Shown: positions 8,962-17,475, counted from the stretch's first letter. The stretch is DNA of 24,737 nucleotides from Verrucomicrobiota bacterium (GCA_018610125.1 JAHEOI010000253.1:1-24737); one strand, 5' to 3'. Program-made: numbers and translations. Notes: a model not told the origin generated them from the sequence alone.

Positions 8962-11381
8962 AGCTCTTCGTAATCGTGGGAGAACAACGTGTCATCCAGC
9001 TCCTTGACCTCAAAGTATCGGTTACGGGCCGCTGCCAGCTCGTCACCGAGCTCATCCAAGGCTTGATCGACCGAATCCGGCGAGTCTTGCCAACGACGAA
9101 ATACTTCGTCCGCAAAATCGTCGCTGGAAAACCGGTCGCCCAATATCAGGCCGGTTTCACCGACCACCAGCTCAAACAGGTTCAACTTCTCTTGAAGAAT
9201 GGTGAGGATTTGCTCCTGCAACGACCGGCTCGTCACGAAATTGTAGATTCGAACCGTGTGCTGCTGTCCGAGTCGATGGAGGCGACCGATTCGCTGTTCG
9301 ATCTCCATTGGGTTCCATGGGAGATCAAAATTGACCAGGCGATGGCAGAACTGGAGATTTCGACCTTCCGTGCCACTGCGGGTCAACAACAACACCCCAC
9401 CTTCGCGCCGGAAATTCTCCGTGATCGGCTGACGCTCCTCGGGCGGGGTTTGACCATTAATGACCCGGACCGGGACATTTTGCTCTTTGAGGTACTCCGA
9501 GATAGCGAGCTGGGTTTTGACGAACTGGGTAAAGACGACGACGCCGCCTTCACCGCGAGCCAAAGGCGGCAGCGCGTCGCATTTTTGGCGCCAGCTTCCG
9601 GATTCGGGCACCTCCCGTTTCCATTTCGCCGCCAGTTCCTGCTCGGGATAGGAATTGAGACATGCCTCCCATGCTGAGGGGCTACTTCCGGACGCCTGGA
9701 GCAAAAGCCTCCCCCACAAGCTCGATTGATTGGACGAGAGTCGCCCCAAGCTCTCTCGAAGCTCCGGCTCCCATTTGGTCCAAAAGTCGCGCTCCCGGAC
9801 GTCCGGTTCAAACTGAACCGTCTCGGAGCGCCGCGAGGGAAGCTCGATGCCGGCATTGGCCCTTGTATTCCGAATCATGACCTGGCCAAGGAGACGCCGA
9901 AGCTCTTCAGGGGCCTTGGGCTGATGCGGGTTCTTGGGATCGATGAAGCGATTTCGGAACTCCTGAGGAGACGGCAATTGACCCGGTTGGAGCAGCGTCA
10001 CGAGGTTGTAAAGCTCTTCCAGCGAATTCTGCACCGGGGTTGCTGTCAAAAGCAATAGGAACTGACGAGGGAGTGAATTGATCGCCTTCCAGGCTTGCGA
10101 GCTTCGATTTCGAAGATAGTGCGCCTCATCGACAATCAGCAGATCCCAATTGCATTCCTGAGCAATTTTGACGTGCCGAGGTTGCTTCAAGGTATGCAGG
10201 GACGCCACAATCCCTTGATTTTCGCGCCAGAATTGGCCGAGGTCGTTGCGAACCCCCGAATCATTGGTCGTGGCGGTCGATAAATCAAATTTGGTTCGAA
10301 GCTCTTCCTGCCATTGATCGACCAACGACGGCACGGTCAGCACGAGGAAGCGCTCCACCATCCCGCGCGTCAGGTATTCCTTCAGGACGAGCCCGGCTTC
10401 GATGGTCTTTCCGAGTCCCACCTCGTCGGACAGCAGCGCACGCCCTCGGAGCGGCCCGATCACCCGCAACGCGGTGCGCACTTGATATTCCAACTGCTCG
10501 ACATCGCAATAGGGAAGCGCCAACAGATCATCGGATTGATTCGAAACCCACCAGCGGGAAGCCTTTTCCAAGAGAAAGTAATCCGAAAGCGTCGTCAGGT
10601 CGTTAAGCTCATCCGGGTTGACCTCGGGCGGATGCACATGGACCGGGATCTCCGGCACAGGCATTTTAGCGATTTCCTCGGCGGGGGCCTGCGCTGTTTC
10701 GCCGGATTCCTTATTCTTTTCCTTTGATCCCGCACTTTTGTCTTGCTTGGCGCTCTTTTTCGAGGATGCGGTTTTTTTTAGAGCCGGCGCCTTTTTCGGG
10801 CTCGGCTCCGGCTTCCGGTAGAATGAAGGCACGGGCCCGCTCTTTTGCCTCTGCTCTGACCGCCGCTGCGACTCCTGCCGTTGCCGAGCCCTATTGGCCA
10901 TTCCCTGGAGCACGGATTCTTGCATCCACTGAGTATACATCCGTGTCATCCGCACAATTTGGTTCTCTAGCCATTGCAGGACCGGAAATTCATCAAACAG
11001 CTCGTCCGAAGAGAGCTGACGCTTCGTTTTGGTTTTTCCGTTCCACTCAATCTGATGGACACGGACGCGATCCCAGTCCGGAACAGGCGAGGTCCGATTA
11101 ATGGCTTTCATCCGTGCCCGAATCGCCATGCGATGCCAACTGGTCTCATCCTCCTTCCCAGGCGAGTCAAGCCGAAAATACCACCTCAGCTCGTCACTCC
11201 GGATAACCTGAATTTGGATCCGCCGTTTCTCTTGACCACTCTCGGGGCTTAACCATGCGATGGTCACCTGTAACGCGGTATCATCGAGCGTCACTTCCAG
11301 AGGAGCGCCAGATTCTCCTACGTCGGCCGTCTCCGTGGAACCGAAACCAAAATCGCCTTGAACGGGCTGCTTTTTTGCCAT
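8958..11381 (-). CDS. SNF2-family DEAD/H helicase (RapA-like ATPase)
   Basis: The 807-residue protein is a superfamily 2 SNF2 ATPase. The core begins near residue 255. Motif I is DEVGLGKTIEAG with GLGKT at 322-326, motif II is VDEAHYLRN with DEAH at 418-421, motif III is LLTATPVQNS, motif V is RSGTEGRNLQF, and motif VI is QRIGRLHRLGQ, so both RecA lobes look active. The N-terminal ~180 residues appear to be a beta-rich domain followed by a helix (LEVTLDDTALQVTIAWLSPE). They are joined to the core by a Lys/Ser/Pro-rich linker (about 185-245), which looks disordered. SNF2 proteins translocate on duplex DNA to remodel bound proteins; bacterial relatives recycle RNA polymerase or act in defence. 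Here the only partner is the overlapping coiled-coil gene. The gene is divergent from the Asp-box protein gene. Confidence 0.93.
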   Translation of the reverse strand: MAKKQPVQGDFGFGSTETADVGESGAPLEVTLDDTALQVTIAWLSPESGQEKRRIQIQVIRSDELRWYFRLDSPGKEDETSWHRMAIRARMKAINRTSPVPDWDRVRVHQIEWNGKTKTKRQLSSDELFDEFPVLQWLENQIVRMTRMYTQWMQESVLQGMANRARQRQESQRRSEQRQKSGPVPSFYRKPEPSPKKAPALKKTASSKKSAKQDKSAGSKEKNKESGETAQAPAEEIAKMPVPEIPVHVHPPEVNPDELNDLTTLSDYFLLEKASRWWVSNQSDDLLALPYCDVEQLEYQVRTALRVIGPLRGRALLSDEVGLGKTIEAGLVLKEYLTRGMVERFLVLTVPSLVDQWQEELRTKFDLSTATTNDSGVRNDLGQFWRENQGIVASLHTLKQPRHVKIAQECNWDLLIVDEAHYLRNRSSQAWKAINSLPRQFLLLLTATPVQNSLEELYNLVTLLQPGQLPSPQEFRNRFIDPKNPHQPKAPEELRRLLGQVMIRNTRANAGIELPSRRSETVQFEPDVRERDFWTKWEPELRESLGRLSSNQSSLWGRLLLQASGSSPSAWEACLNSYPEQELAAKWKREVPESGSWRQKCDALPPLARGEGGVVVFTQFVKTQLAISEYLKEQNVPVRVINGQTPPEERQPITENFRREGGVLLLTRSGTEGRNLQFCHRLVNFDLPWNPMEIEQRIGRLHRLGQQHTVRIYNFVTSRSLQEQILTILQEKLNLFELVVGETGLILGDRFSSDDFADEVFRRWQDSPDSVDQALDELGDELAAARNRYFEVKELDDTLFSHDYEEL

Positions 11382-11567
11382 GGGCTTCTGCTGCGTGCCT
11401 TCCCTTCCCTGTGAACCTTGTTGCCACTCGGCCAGTCAACTAGCTTGCCCCCTTATTTACCCTATCTCCCGACTTCGGATCAATCCGCATCGGGAAAAAT
11501 GATTGTGTCTTGGCGTATGTCGCCATTAAGCTGCCGCAAGCCAATTCCAAGAAGTTGACTCAAAACC
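11382..11567. promoter_or_regulatory. Divergent intergenic region between SNF2 and Asp-box genes
   Basis: These 186 bp must carry promoters for both divergent genes. On the minus strand a TTGACT (reading 11439 to 11434) could be a -35 element, but the hexamer at the right spacing is poor. On the plus strand there is an inverted repeat TGGCG-TATGT-CGCCA close to the Asp-box gene, at about 11512-11526. No confident promoter can be assigned. Confidence 0.4.
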
Positions 11568-12827
11568 ATGAAATTCGCTTTGTCCAAAGAATCCGGGGAT
11601 TGTATGGCCTTATTCACCGGCACCTCGAACCGTCGTTGGAAGCAGCTTCTGTTGACAACCGCCCTTGGCCTGGCCCTTGGCTCGGTCGCGCCGGTCGTCA
11701 GTCAGGCCCAAGACCACCCGCGTTATGATCTCCCGACGATCGACCTCGAAGACCATCCTGAAATGCGCGTCGTGGTTGACCGGGAGCCGGGGCAGTACCT
11801 GGGTCACCCATCGACGGTGCTTCTTGACGACGGCAAGACCATTTACTGCGTTTACCCCAAGGGGCACGGGATCGGAGCGATCGTGATGAAGCGGAGCGAT
11901 GACGGAGGCAAGACTTGGTCCGATCGATTGTCCACACCGGAGAATTGGGCCACCTCCCGCGAGGTCCCGATCCTGTATCAAACGGAGGACCGGAGCGGGA
12001 GCCAACGCTTGCTTCTCTTTTCCGGGCTTTACCCGATCCGCATGGCCATATCGGAAAACATGGGCCGCGAATGGACACCGCTGCGCCCGATCGGCGATTT
12101 CGGAGGCGTGGTGGCGATGTCGGATATGATTCGGATCGACCGAGGCCGTTACATGGCATTCTTCCATGACGACGGGCGGTTTCTCCACGGTGGGGACCGG
12201 ACGGTGCGTGGCGGTCCCGCTGCGAAATCCACCGGGGTCTTTACGGTGTACAAGACGATCAGCAATGACGGCGGACGCACCTGGAGTAAGCCCGAGGCGA
12301 TCCTATCGCGCGGCGACGTCCATCTTTGTGAGCCCGGCTTGGTGCGGTCGCCGAATGACCAACAAACCCTCGCTATGTTGCTCCGTGAGAACAGTCGCAC
12401 CCAAAACTCCCACATCACGTTTTCTCACGATAATGGCCAAAGCTGGAGCAAACCGCGCGAGCTTCCGGCAGTCTTGACCGGCGACCGCCACCAAGCGGCA
12501 TACGGTCCGAGCGGACGCCTTTTTATCAGCTTTAGAGACCGGACTCCTGAAGCCTACGACAGCCCGACTGAAGGTGACTGGGTCGGTTGGGTCGGCACCT
12601 GGGAAGATCTGCTAAACGCCCGAAAAGGTAACCATGCAGCCGGCGAGTATCGGGTTCGGTTGGGGAACAATCACCACCGCGCGGATTGTGCCTACCCGGC
12701 TATCGAGGTCCTCCCCGACGGCACCTTTGTCACAACCACCTATGGCCATTGGACTGAAGGCGCCAAGCCATACATCATCAGCATGCGATTTACCCTGTCG
12801 CAGCTCGACAAGCTTGCCGGCCGTTAA
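11568..12827 (+). CDS. Secreted sialidase-like Asp-box (BNR) protein
   Basis: The 419-residue product has a signal peptide (core LLLTTALGLALGSVAPVVS, roughly residues 27-45, then QAQ) and a six-bladed propeller marked by Asp boxes: SDDGGKTW (110-117), a degenerate SENMGREW (162-169), SNDGGRTW (232-239) and SHDNGQSW (286-293). This is the fold of exo-sialidases and related secreted glycoside hydrolases. The FRIP/YRIP arginine motif expected before the first Asp box is absent; the segment reads YLGHPSTVLL. Sialic acid may therefore not be the substrate. Catalysis is inferred only from family. An alternative ATG at 11604 would shorten the long n-region and may be the true start; neither has a strong ribosome binding site (AAGAAG or GGGG). 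It is the only large plus-strand gene and is convergent with the GH63-like gene. Confidence 0.88.
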   Translation: MKFALSKESGDCMALFTGTSNRRWKQLLLTTALGLALGSVAPVVSQAQDHPRYDLPTIDLEDHPEMRVVVDREPGQYLGHPSTVLLDDGKTIYCVYPKGHGIGAIVMKRSDDGGKTWSDRLSTPENWATSREVPILYQTEDRSGSQRLLLFSGLYPIRMAISENMGREWTPLRPIGDFGGVVAMSDMIRIDRGRYMAFFHDDGRFLHGGDRTVRGGPAAKSTGVFTVYKTISNDGGRTWSKPEAILSRGDVHLCEPGLVRSPNDQQTLAMLLRENSRTQNSHITFSHDNGQSWSKPRELPAVLTGDRHQAAYGPSGRLFISFRDRTPEAYDSPTEGDWVGWVGTWEDLLNARKGNHAAGEYRVRLGNNHHRADCAYPAIEVLPDGTFVTTTYGHWTEGAKPYIISMRFTLSQLDKLAGR

Positions 12828-12874
12828 GGGTCTGGAAAGAAATCAGTGTGGCAAGCGCGTTTTCGCTTCGCGGT

Positions 12875-15544
12875 TTATCCGGAATCGCCGGCGACGTAAT
12901 CCTCCAGCATCGGGGCGATCAGGGCGGTCCAGCCGGTTTGGTGACTCGCGCCGAGACCTTGCCCGGTTTCGGCATGGAAAAATTCGTAAAAGAGATGCAA
13001 TGCCTCATTGCGCTCATTCCCCCAAGACATGGTGCTCGTGCCGCCTTCGCTTGAAGCGGGCTCAAACAGCCTCAGCAGCCGTCCTTCAATCTCGCGAGCG
13101 ACTTCACGAAGATTCTTGTACTCTCCCGATCGAGTTGGACACTCAACTTGCAGGCTGTCGCCGAAAAAATCGTGATACCGCTCAAGTGCCTCGATCAACA
13201 GGTAATTGAGCGGCATCCAAATCGGTCCTCGCCAGTTGGAATTGCCGCCAAAGAGGCCTGTTTGCGACTCACCCGGCTCGTACCGCACTTCATGGTACTC
13301 GCCTTCCAAATGGATGCCGAACGGATGGCGCTCATGGAACTTGGACAGCGAACGGATGCCGAACGGTGATAGAAATTCTTCCGGGTCGAGGAGATAGCTC
13401 AACACGCGTAAAAGCTTGGACCGAGACGGGATGGCCAAGAGGTAAAGCCCGTTTTCATTCTCCTCGCTGCATTCCATGAACGCAATGTGCCGAGCCAGAT
13501 CCGCTCGATTCTCCATGAACCAATTCAAGCGCTTGCAAAAGCCCGGAAGTTGCCGCATGTGCGATCGATTAATGACCTCGACGGCTATCAATGGGATCAG
13601 CCCGACCAATGACCGCACCCGCAATGGGATGACGTCGTCGCCAACGGAAAGCTGGTCGTAATAGAAGCCATCCGCCTCATCCCATAGGCCGGACCCACCC
13701 AAGGTGTTGACCGAGTCGACAATCCCGACAAAGTGCTCGAAGAACTTGGAGGCCATGTCTTCATAAGCCCGGTTTTGCGGGGCGAGCTCAAGCGCTATGG
13801 CAAGCATCGTGCCGCAATAGAATCCCATCCAAGCGGTGGCATCGGCTTGGGTCAGGTAATGTCCCGAAGCAAGCGGTTTGTTACGGTCAAAGACGCTGAT
13901 GTTGTCGAGGCCCAAAAAGCCTCCAGAGAAGAGGTGGCGTCCGAAAGGGTCCTTGCGGTTGACCCACCAAGTGAAGTTGAGCAGCAGCTTTTGAAAGCAG
14001 CTCTCGAGGAATGAGGTATCGGCCTTTCCTGCCTGCGCCGTCCGTTGATAAACCCGCCAACAGGCGTATGCATCAACGGGTGGATTGACGTCGGAAAAGT
14101 TGAATTCGTGAGCCGGGATCTGTCCGTTCGGGTGCATGTACCACTCCCGGAGAAGCCGAATAAGGGATTGTTTGGTAAATTCCGGATCGATTCGTGCAAA
14201 CGGAATCATATGGAAGGCATGGTCCCACGCCGCAAACCACGGATATTCCCATTTATCCGGCATGGAAAGGAGATCACGACAATAGAGCTGCGACCAGTCG
14301 CTATTGCGGCCTTCCCTGCGTGAGCTGGGTGGCTGAGGCATGTTCGCGTCACCGTCGAGCCAATCCTCAATGATGTAGTGATAAAATTGCTTGGTCCAGA
14401 GGAGCCCGGCATAAGCTTGTCGCAAAAGCAACCGCTGCCGATCCGCCAGGTTGGCCGGCAAGACCTTTTCATAAAAGGCATCGGTCTCCTCAATTCGCCG
14501 TCTAAAGATTTCGTCAAAGGCTTCGCCCACGCGATCCGCCTCGGGAGGGCGCTCACTTTCTCCGAAGAGCCGCAGCTTCACCGTGGCGCTCTCCCCGGGA
14601 GCCAAGTCGAAGCGATACCAAGGCGCGGCTTTTGTCCCCCTCCCTTCTGGATTGACCGCCCGTTCGGCCCCTTGAACCACCCGCTCGTGAAACGCGTCTT
14701 TCACATAATCGGTCCACGATGGACTGCCAAACAACTTTTGAGTGTTGGTTTCGTTCTCGGTAAACAGCCACTCCGGGAAGCTGCCATCCGAATAAGGGCC
14801 AATCTCGAGCGTGAATGGCTCCAAGCCCTCATGGTGAATGTTCAGCGTGCTCGGGCTCTCCTGCGAGACCGCGGGCTTAAGACCGCATCCCTCATGGGAG
14901 CATCCCCAAATCCATGTATTCCGGGCCCAAAGTGTCGGGAGCAGATGAATCGGCGCCTTCTCGGGCCCCCGATTGGAAACCGTGATCCGGATCAGGATGT
15001 CGTTAGGCCCGCCTTTGGCATATTCAATCCAGCAGTCAAAATAACGATCCTGATCGAAGACGCCTGTATCAATCAGCTCCAGTTCGCGATCATGCCTGGA
15101 ACGTCGGGCGTTTTCTGCCACAAGCCGCCGATAGGGAAAGGCCTCCTGAGGATACCGGTACAGCGCCTTCGCATAGGCATGGGTCGGCAACGAATCGAGA
15201 TAATAATAGACTTCTTTGACATCCTCGCCATGATTCCCTTCGGAGTGACTCAAGCCGAAAAGACGCTCCTTGAGGATCGGGTCGCGCTCATTCCAAAAGC
15301 TTGGCGCAACGCAGAGACGGCACTGTCGATCGGTCCATCCCAGAAGCCCATCTTCTCCCCAGCGATACGCCCGACTCCGGGCATGATCGTGGGGAAAATA
15401 CGCCCAAGGATCCTGCTCGGCCGAATAATCCTCCCTCACCGTTCCCCATTGCCTTTCCGGCAGATAAGGCCCCCACCGCTTCCAGTTCTGACGCCGAGCG
15501 GCCTCTTCTTCAAGGCGTTCCTCTTCGACAGTGCGTTCACTCAC
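12875..15544 (-). CDS. GH63-type glucosidase (MGH1-like glycoside hydrolase)
   Basis: The 889-residue protein matches bacterial GH63-like glucosidases of about 900 residues. An N-terminal beta-sandwich region (about 1-370) is followed by an (alpha/alpha)6 catalytic barrel. Diagnostic segments are YPWFAAWDHAFHMIPFARID (434-453), which holds the probable general acid Asp, EWYMHPNGQIPAHEFNFSDV (467-486), GGNSNWRGPIWMPLNYLLIE and MSWGNERNEALHLFYEFFH. There is no signal peptide, so it probably acts on an intracellular alpha-glucoside such as a compatible solute or oligosaccharide; the substrate is inferred, not seen. The frame opens at a TTG at 15592, but the GTG at 15544 has a perfect AAGGAG six bases upstream and is taken as the start. 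It follows the carbonic anhydrase gene by 35 bp. Confidence 0.9.
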   Translation of the reverse strand: MSERTVEEERLEEEAARRQNWKRWGPYLPERQWGTVREDYSAEQDPWAYFPHDHARSRAYRWGEDGLLGWTDRQCRLCVAPSFWNERDPILKERLFGLSHSEGNHGEDVKEVYYYLDSLPTHAYAKALYRYPQEAFPYRRLVAENARRSRHDRELELIDTGVFDQDRYFDCWIEYAKGGPNDILIRITVSNRGPEKAPIHLLPTLWARNTWIWGCSHEGCGLKPAVSQESPSTLNIHHEGLEPFTLEIGPYSDGSFPEWLFTENETNTQKLFGSPSWTDYVKDAFHERVVQGAERAVNPEGRGTKAAPWYRFDLAPGESATVKLRLFGESERPPEADRVGEAFDEIFRRRIEETDAFYEKVLPANLADRQRLLLRQAYAGLLWTKQFYHYIIEDWLDGDANMPQPPSSRREGRNSDWSQLYCRDLLSMPDKWEYPWFAAWDHAFHMIPFARIDPEFTKQSLIRLLREWYMHPNGQIPAHEFNFSDVNPPVDAYACWRVYQRTAQAGKADTSFLESCFQKLLLNFTWWVNRKDPFGRHLFSGGFLGLDNISVFDRNKPLASGHYLTQADATAWMGFYCGTMLAIALELAPQNRAYEDMASKFFEHFVGIVDSVNTLGGSGLWDEADGFYYDQLSVGDDVIPLRVRSLVGLIPLIAVEVINRSHMRQLPGFCKRLNWFMENRADLARHIAFMECSEENENGLYLLAIPSRSKLLRVLSYLLDPEEFLSPFGIRSLSKFHERHPFGIHLEGEYHEVRYEPGESQTGLFGGNSNWRGPIWMPLNYLLIEALERYHDFFGDSLQVECPTRSGEYKNLREVAREIEGRLLRLFEPASSEGGTSTMSWGNERNEALHLFYEFFHAETGQGLGASHQTGWTALIAPMLEDYVAGDSG

Positions 15545-15550
15545 ATCGAT

Positions 15551-15556
15551 CTCCTT
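15551..15556 (-). promoter_or_regulatory. Ribosome binding site that fixes the GH63-like start
   Basis: On the minus strand AAGGAG is followed by the 6-nt spacer ATCGAT and the GTG at 15544. The overlapping ATG in the spacer runs straight into TGA, which supports GTG as the real start. Confidence 0.8.
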
Positions 15557-15579
15557 AATTAAAAGCTCACGTTTTGTCG

Positions 15580-16209
15580 TCACGAGCCACAAAAAGCGGA
15601 TTCTCCAAAGATTTCCGCCTTGCCACTCGTCACATCATACATTGCCGCCGTCACCATTACTTTTCCCTGCTCGACGAGCTCCTTCAGTATCTTACTCCGT
15701 GACAGGATCTCGGAAAGCATCCGCTTGGCATGCGTCCGAGCTACCAAATCGGGAAAATTCGAGTCGACCGAGGCAGCTTCGGATCTTGCCGCCTCGATGG
15801 AGGGGGAAATCTTCTCCAAGAGACCGGTCAAATTTCCCATTTCCACCCCTTCATATGCCCCACGGATTGCCCCGCATGAAGTATGCCCCATGACAACGAT
15901 CAACGGTGTCCCCACAACCCCACAGGCATATTCCATGCTCCCCAGCACATCCTCATTAATCACATTGCCCGCAATCCGGGTATGGAAAATATCGCCGATC
16001 CCTTGATCGAAGATTCTCTCCGCCGGCGTTCTCGAATCAATGCAGCCATGGACGAGCGCAAAGGGATTTTGCCCCCCGGACGTCGATGCAATCTCATCGG
16101 CATGGTCCCGATGCAACATCCTTCCTTCGACAAACCGAGCATTCCCTTCTTGCAGCTTCCGTAATGCCTTTTCCGGCGTCATGGCCTCGAATTCCCCTTT
16201 CGTGATCAT
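15580..16209 (-). CDS. Beta-class carbonic anhydrase
   Basis: The 209-residue enzyme interconverts CO2 and bicarbonate in the cytoplasm. The beta-class zinc ligands are clear: Cys56 in HGCIDSRTP and His109 and Cys112 in GHTSCGA, with the Asp58-Arg60 dyad of the CxDSR motif. RIAGNVINEDVLGSMEYA lies between them, as usual for the family. There is no export signal. The start is ambiguous: ATG at 16209 lacks a ribosome binding site, while the in-frame ATG at 16182 (MTPEKALRKLQEGN) has AAGGGGA and GAGG ahead of it; both keep the whole domain. The gene lies 35 bp upstream of the GH63-like gene on the same strand, so the two are probably co-transcribed. Confidence 0.95.
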   Translation of the reverse strand: MITKGEFEAMTPEKALRKLQEGNARFVEGRMLHRDHADEIASTSGGQNPFALVHGCIDSRTPAERIFDQGIGDIFHTRIAGNVINEDVLGSMEYACGVVGTPLIVVMGHTSCGAIRGAYEGVEMGNLTGLLEKISPSIEAARSEAASVDSNFPDLVARTHAKRMLSEILSRSKILKELVEQGKVMVTAAMYDVTSGKAEIFGESAFCGS

Positions 16210-16655
16210 CGAAGAGAGTCTATCGAATCATCAAGCTGCCGACAACTCACCTTCCCCTTCCGAGTCAAATAGGGTAAACCCCACTTCCTTAATAAGGTAT
16301 TTACTTTATAAGGGCTCGTATGCTAATCTGCCCTCAATGAAATGGGGGATTGGAACCGGACGGTTATTGGACGCACCGTTCATGCTGACATCAGGCTTGG
16401 ACGCCGATGGCTTTGACGCTACGCAAAGCGATCGGTCTGTTCTTGACATACCATCGGAGGAACCCCCAAGACAGAATCACCGTAGAGAACCGGTAAGGCG
16501 AGTTTCGAAAATTCGTCCGACAGATTGCAAACCGTGCCGCTCACGGAAACAGGGGCATTGCTTGCTCCCGGGGCTTGAGGTGCTTGCACCTCACGAGTGG
16601 CACCCCACAGAGAACCCCAGACGATTTGTAAAACATGACCGAAGGAGGTAAATGT
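16210..16655 (+). other. 446-bp leader/intergenic region with hairpins
   Basis: This stretch separates the carbonic anhydrase gene from a small plus-strand gene. An AT-rich part (16289-16330) contains TTTACTTTATAAGGGCTCG followed by TATGCTAAT, a plausible but weak promoter zone. Downstream are a GCTTTG/CAAAGC hairpin (about 16408-16427), a TTGACA at 16443 with no matching -10, and a stable hairpin GAGGTG-CTTG-CACCTC at 16577-16592 flanked by GGGG and CCCC runs. An open frame at 16337-16651 (104 codons with a CxxC) lacks a ribosome binding site and is not called. The region may be a structured 5' leader; I match no known riboswitch class. Confidence 0.4.
16641..16648 (+). promoter_or_regulatory. 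Strong ribosome binding site for the 80-residue protein
   Basis: GAAGGAGG with a 7-nt spacer to the ATG at 16656. It decides against the upstream in-frame ATG at 16635, which has no such site. Confidence 0.85.
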
Positions 16656-16898
16656 ATGTCCCAAGAACGAACCTGGCCATCACTCGAGAACGATGTCCAA
16701 GGCATGCCCTTCGAACGAATTCAGAAAATCGAAATGACCCCGCAAGGAAAAGATGGCGGTTGGAATATCTCGGTCCACTGTGGAAGGCCGCGAGGTGGCA
16801 AGGTCGTGCTGATAGCCCGAACAGACTCGTTGGATGAGGCATTGGACGGAGTCCACAAGGAGTTGAAAGAATATCGGGAGCCCGGCGAATCCGAGTGA
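16656..16898 (+). CDS. Small hypothetical protein (80 aa)
   Basis: I do not recognise a family. From the ATG with the near-perfect Shine-Dalgarno sequence, the 80-residue product starts MSQERTWPSLENDVQGMPFE. It has a predicted beta-strand pair (KIEMTPQG, then WNISVHCGRPRGGKVVLIAR) and ends with an amphipathic helix (LDEALDGVHKELKEYRE). It is soluble, without signal or membrane segment, and has one cysteine. The strong ribosome binding site and the clear alternation of strands and helix support a real, probably well-translated gene. It is flanked by minus-strand genes on both sides and so forms its own transcription unit, with a long leader that contains hairpins. A short inverted repeat (CGAATC/GATTCG) around the stop, with a T6 run 12 nt later, is a poor terminator candidate. 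Confidence 0.75.
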   Translation: MSQERTWPSLENDVQGMPFERIQKIEMTPQGKDGGWNISVHCGRPRGGKVVLIARTDSLDEALDGVHKELKEYREPGESE

Positions 16899-16935
16899 TT
16901 CGAGCAGCAACCTCTTTTTTACCATCAACGCCTCG

Positions 16936-17451
16936 CTACGTACTTTGAACCGGGCTCTGCCGGACCAAAGCAACCCGGCCGGTGCGATCCGGTTTAAGAA
17001 CGCCTGAAGAAAGGATTTTGGCCCGAAGTCCTCCCTTCCCACGCAGGAAGGCCTCCGCGCCGGGAGCAAACGCCTGGTCCATCCAGTAGCATGGCCGACA
17101 TTCCTCAGTCCCGAAAAACCGTATTCCCTGGATTTCAAACTCCCGACCGATAAGCGAATTCAAATCAACGCCGTGGGTGATGACGTTTCGTCGAAACGCG
17201 GCCGGCGAGTGTGAGCTGACGTTCAATTCGCGGCAAAGCTCAAGATAGACCTCGTACGCGAAGAATGTGATTTGCCCCTTGAAGTTTTGCTTATGACCGA
17301 AGAACCGGTCACCGTAAATCCCCTCTCCCGAACGACAGTCTAACCGATCCACCTCGTGGATCTCATGCTGTCCGGGCGGTCTTCCGTGATGGCCGACGAA
17401 ATTATGGCCACGAGAGATATACAAGTGGACGAGCTGAATCGTTTCTTCCAT
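16936..17451 (-). CDS. MOSC domain protein
   Basis: The 171-residue protein is a stand-alone MOSC domain (molybdenum cofactor sulfurase C-terminal), a fold that binds sulfur carried by a conserved cysteine or delivers molybdenum-cofactor ligands. Visible hallmarks are GIYGDRFFGH, FRRNVITHGVDLNSLIGREF, the cysteine segment FFGTEECRPCYWMD, and GLRAKILSSG near the end. Length is typical for single-domain bacterial MOSC proteins. There is no signal peptide. AAGG lies 9-12 bases ahead of the ATG. An inverted repeat TTACCT-C-AGGTAA sits 12-24 bp upstream and could be an operator. No other molybdenum-cofactor gene is in the window, so its target enzyme is elsewhere. Confidence 0.88.
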   Translation of the reverse strand: MEETIQLVHLYISRGHNFVGHHGRPPGQHEIHEVDRLDCRSGEGIYGDRFFGHKQNFKGQITFFAYEVYLELCRELNVSSHSPAAFRRNVITHGVDLNSLIGREFEIQGIRFFGTEECRPCYWMDQAFAPGAEAFLRGKGGLRAKILSSGVLKPDRTGRVALVRQSPVQST

Positions 17452-17462
17452 ACATCGTTACC

Positions 17463-17475
17463 TTACCTCAGGTAA
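17463..17475. promoter_or_regulatory. Inverted repeat TTACCT-C-AGGTAA, possible operator
   Basis: A perfect 6-bp inverted repeat with a one-base centre lies between the divergent MOSC gene and the 39-residue protein gene. Position and size suit a dimeric regulator site, but short palindromes also occur by chance. Confidence 0.35.

Noticed and set aside
14378..15562. 394-codon open frame on the plus strand
   Set aside because: It lies wholly antisense to the GH63-like gene, whose motifs are convincing; the antisense product shows no family motif. Long antisense frames are common at this base composition.
16443..16448. Perfect TTGACA -35 hexamer
   Set aside because: No acceptable -10 hexamer at 16-18 bp spacing.
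16337..16651. 104-codon plus-strand frame with a CxxC segment before the 80-residue gene
   Set aside because: No ribosome binding site, low-complexity Arg/Pro-rich product, and its stop lies inside the Shine-Dalgarno region of the next gene; treated as leader sequence.
16210..16655. Known riboswitch (c-di-GMP, guanidine-II, ZTP, molybdenum cofactor)
   Set aside because: Short matches such as ACGCAAAGC and CTCACGAG were compared with the class consensus sequences, but the required flanking helices and core bases are missing.
16880..16922. Terminator after the 80-residue gene (CGAATC/GATTCG stem and T6 run)
   Set aside because: The stem is only 6 bp, with the stop codon overlapping it, and the T-run is 12 nt away.
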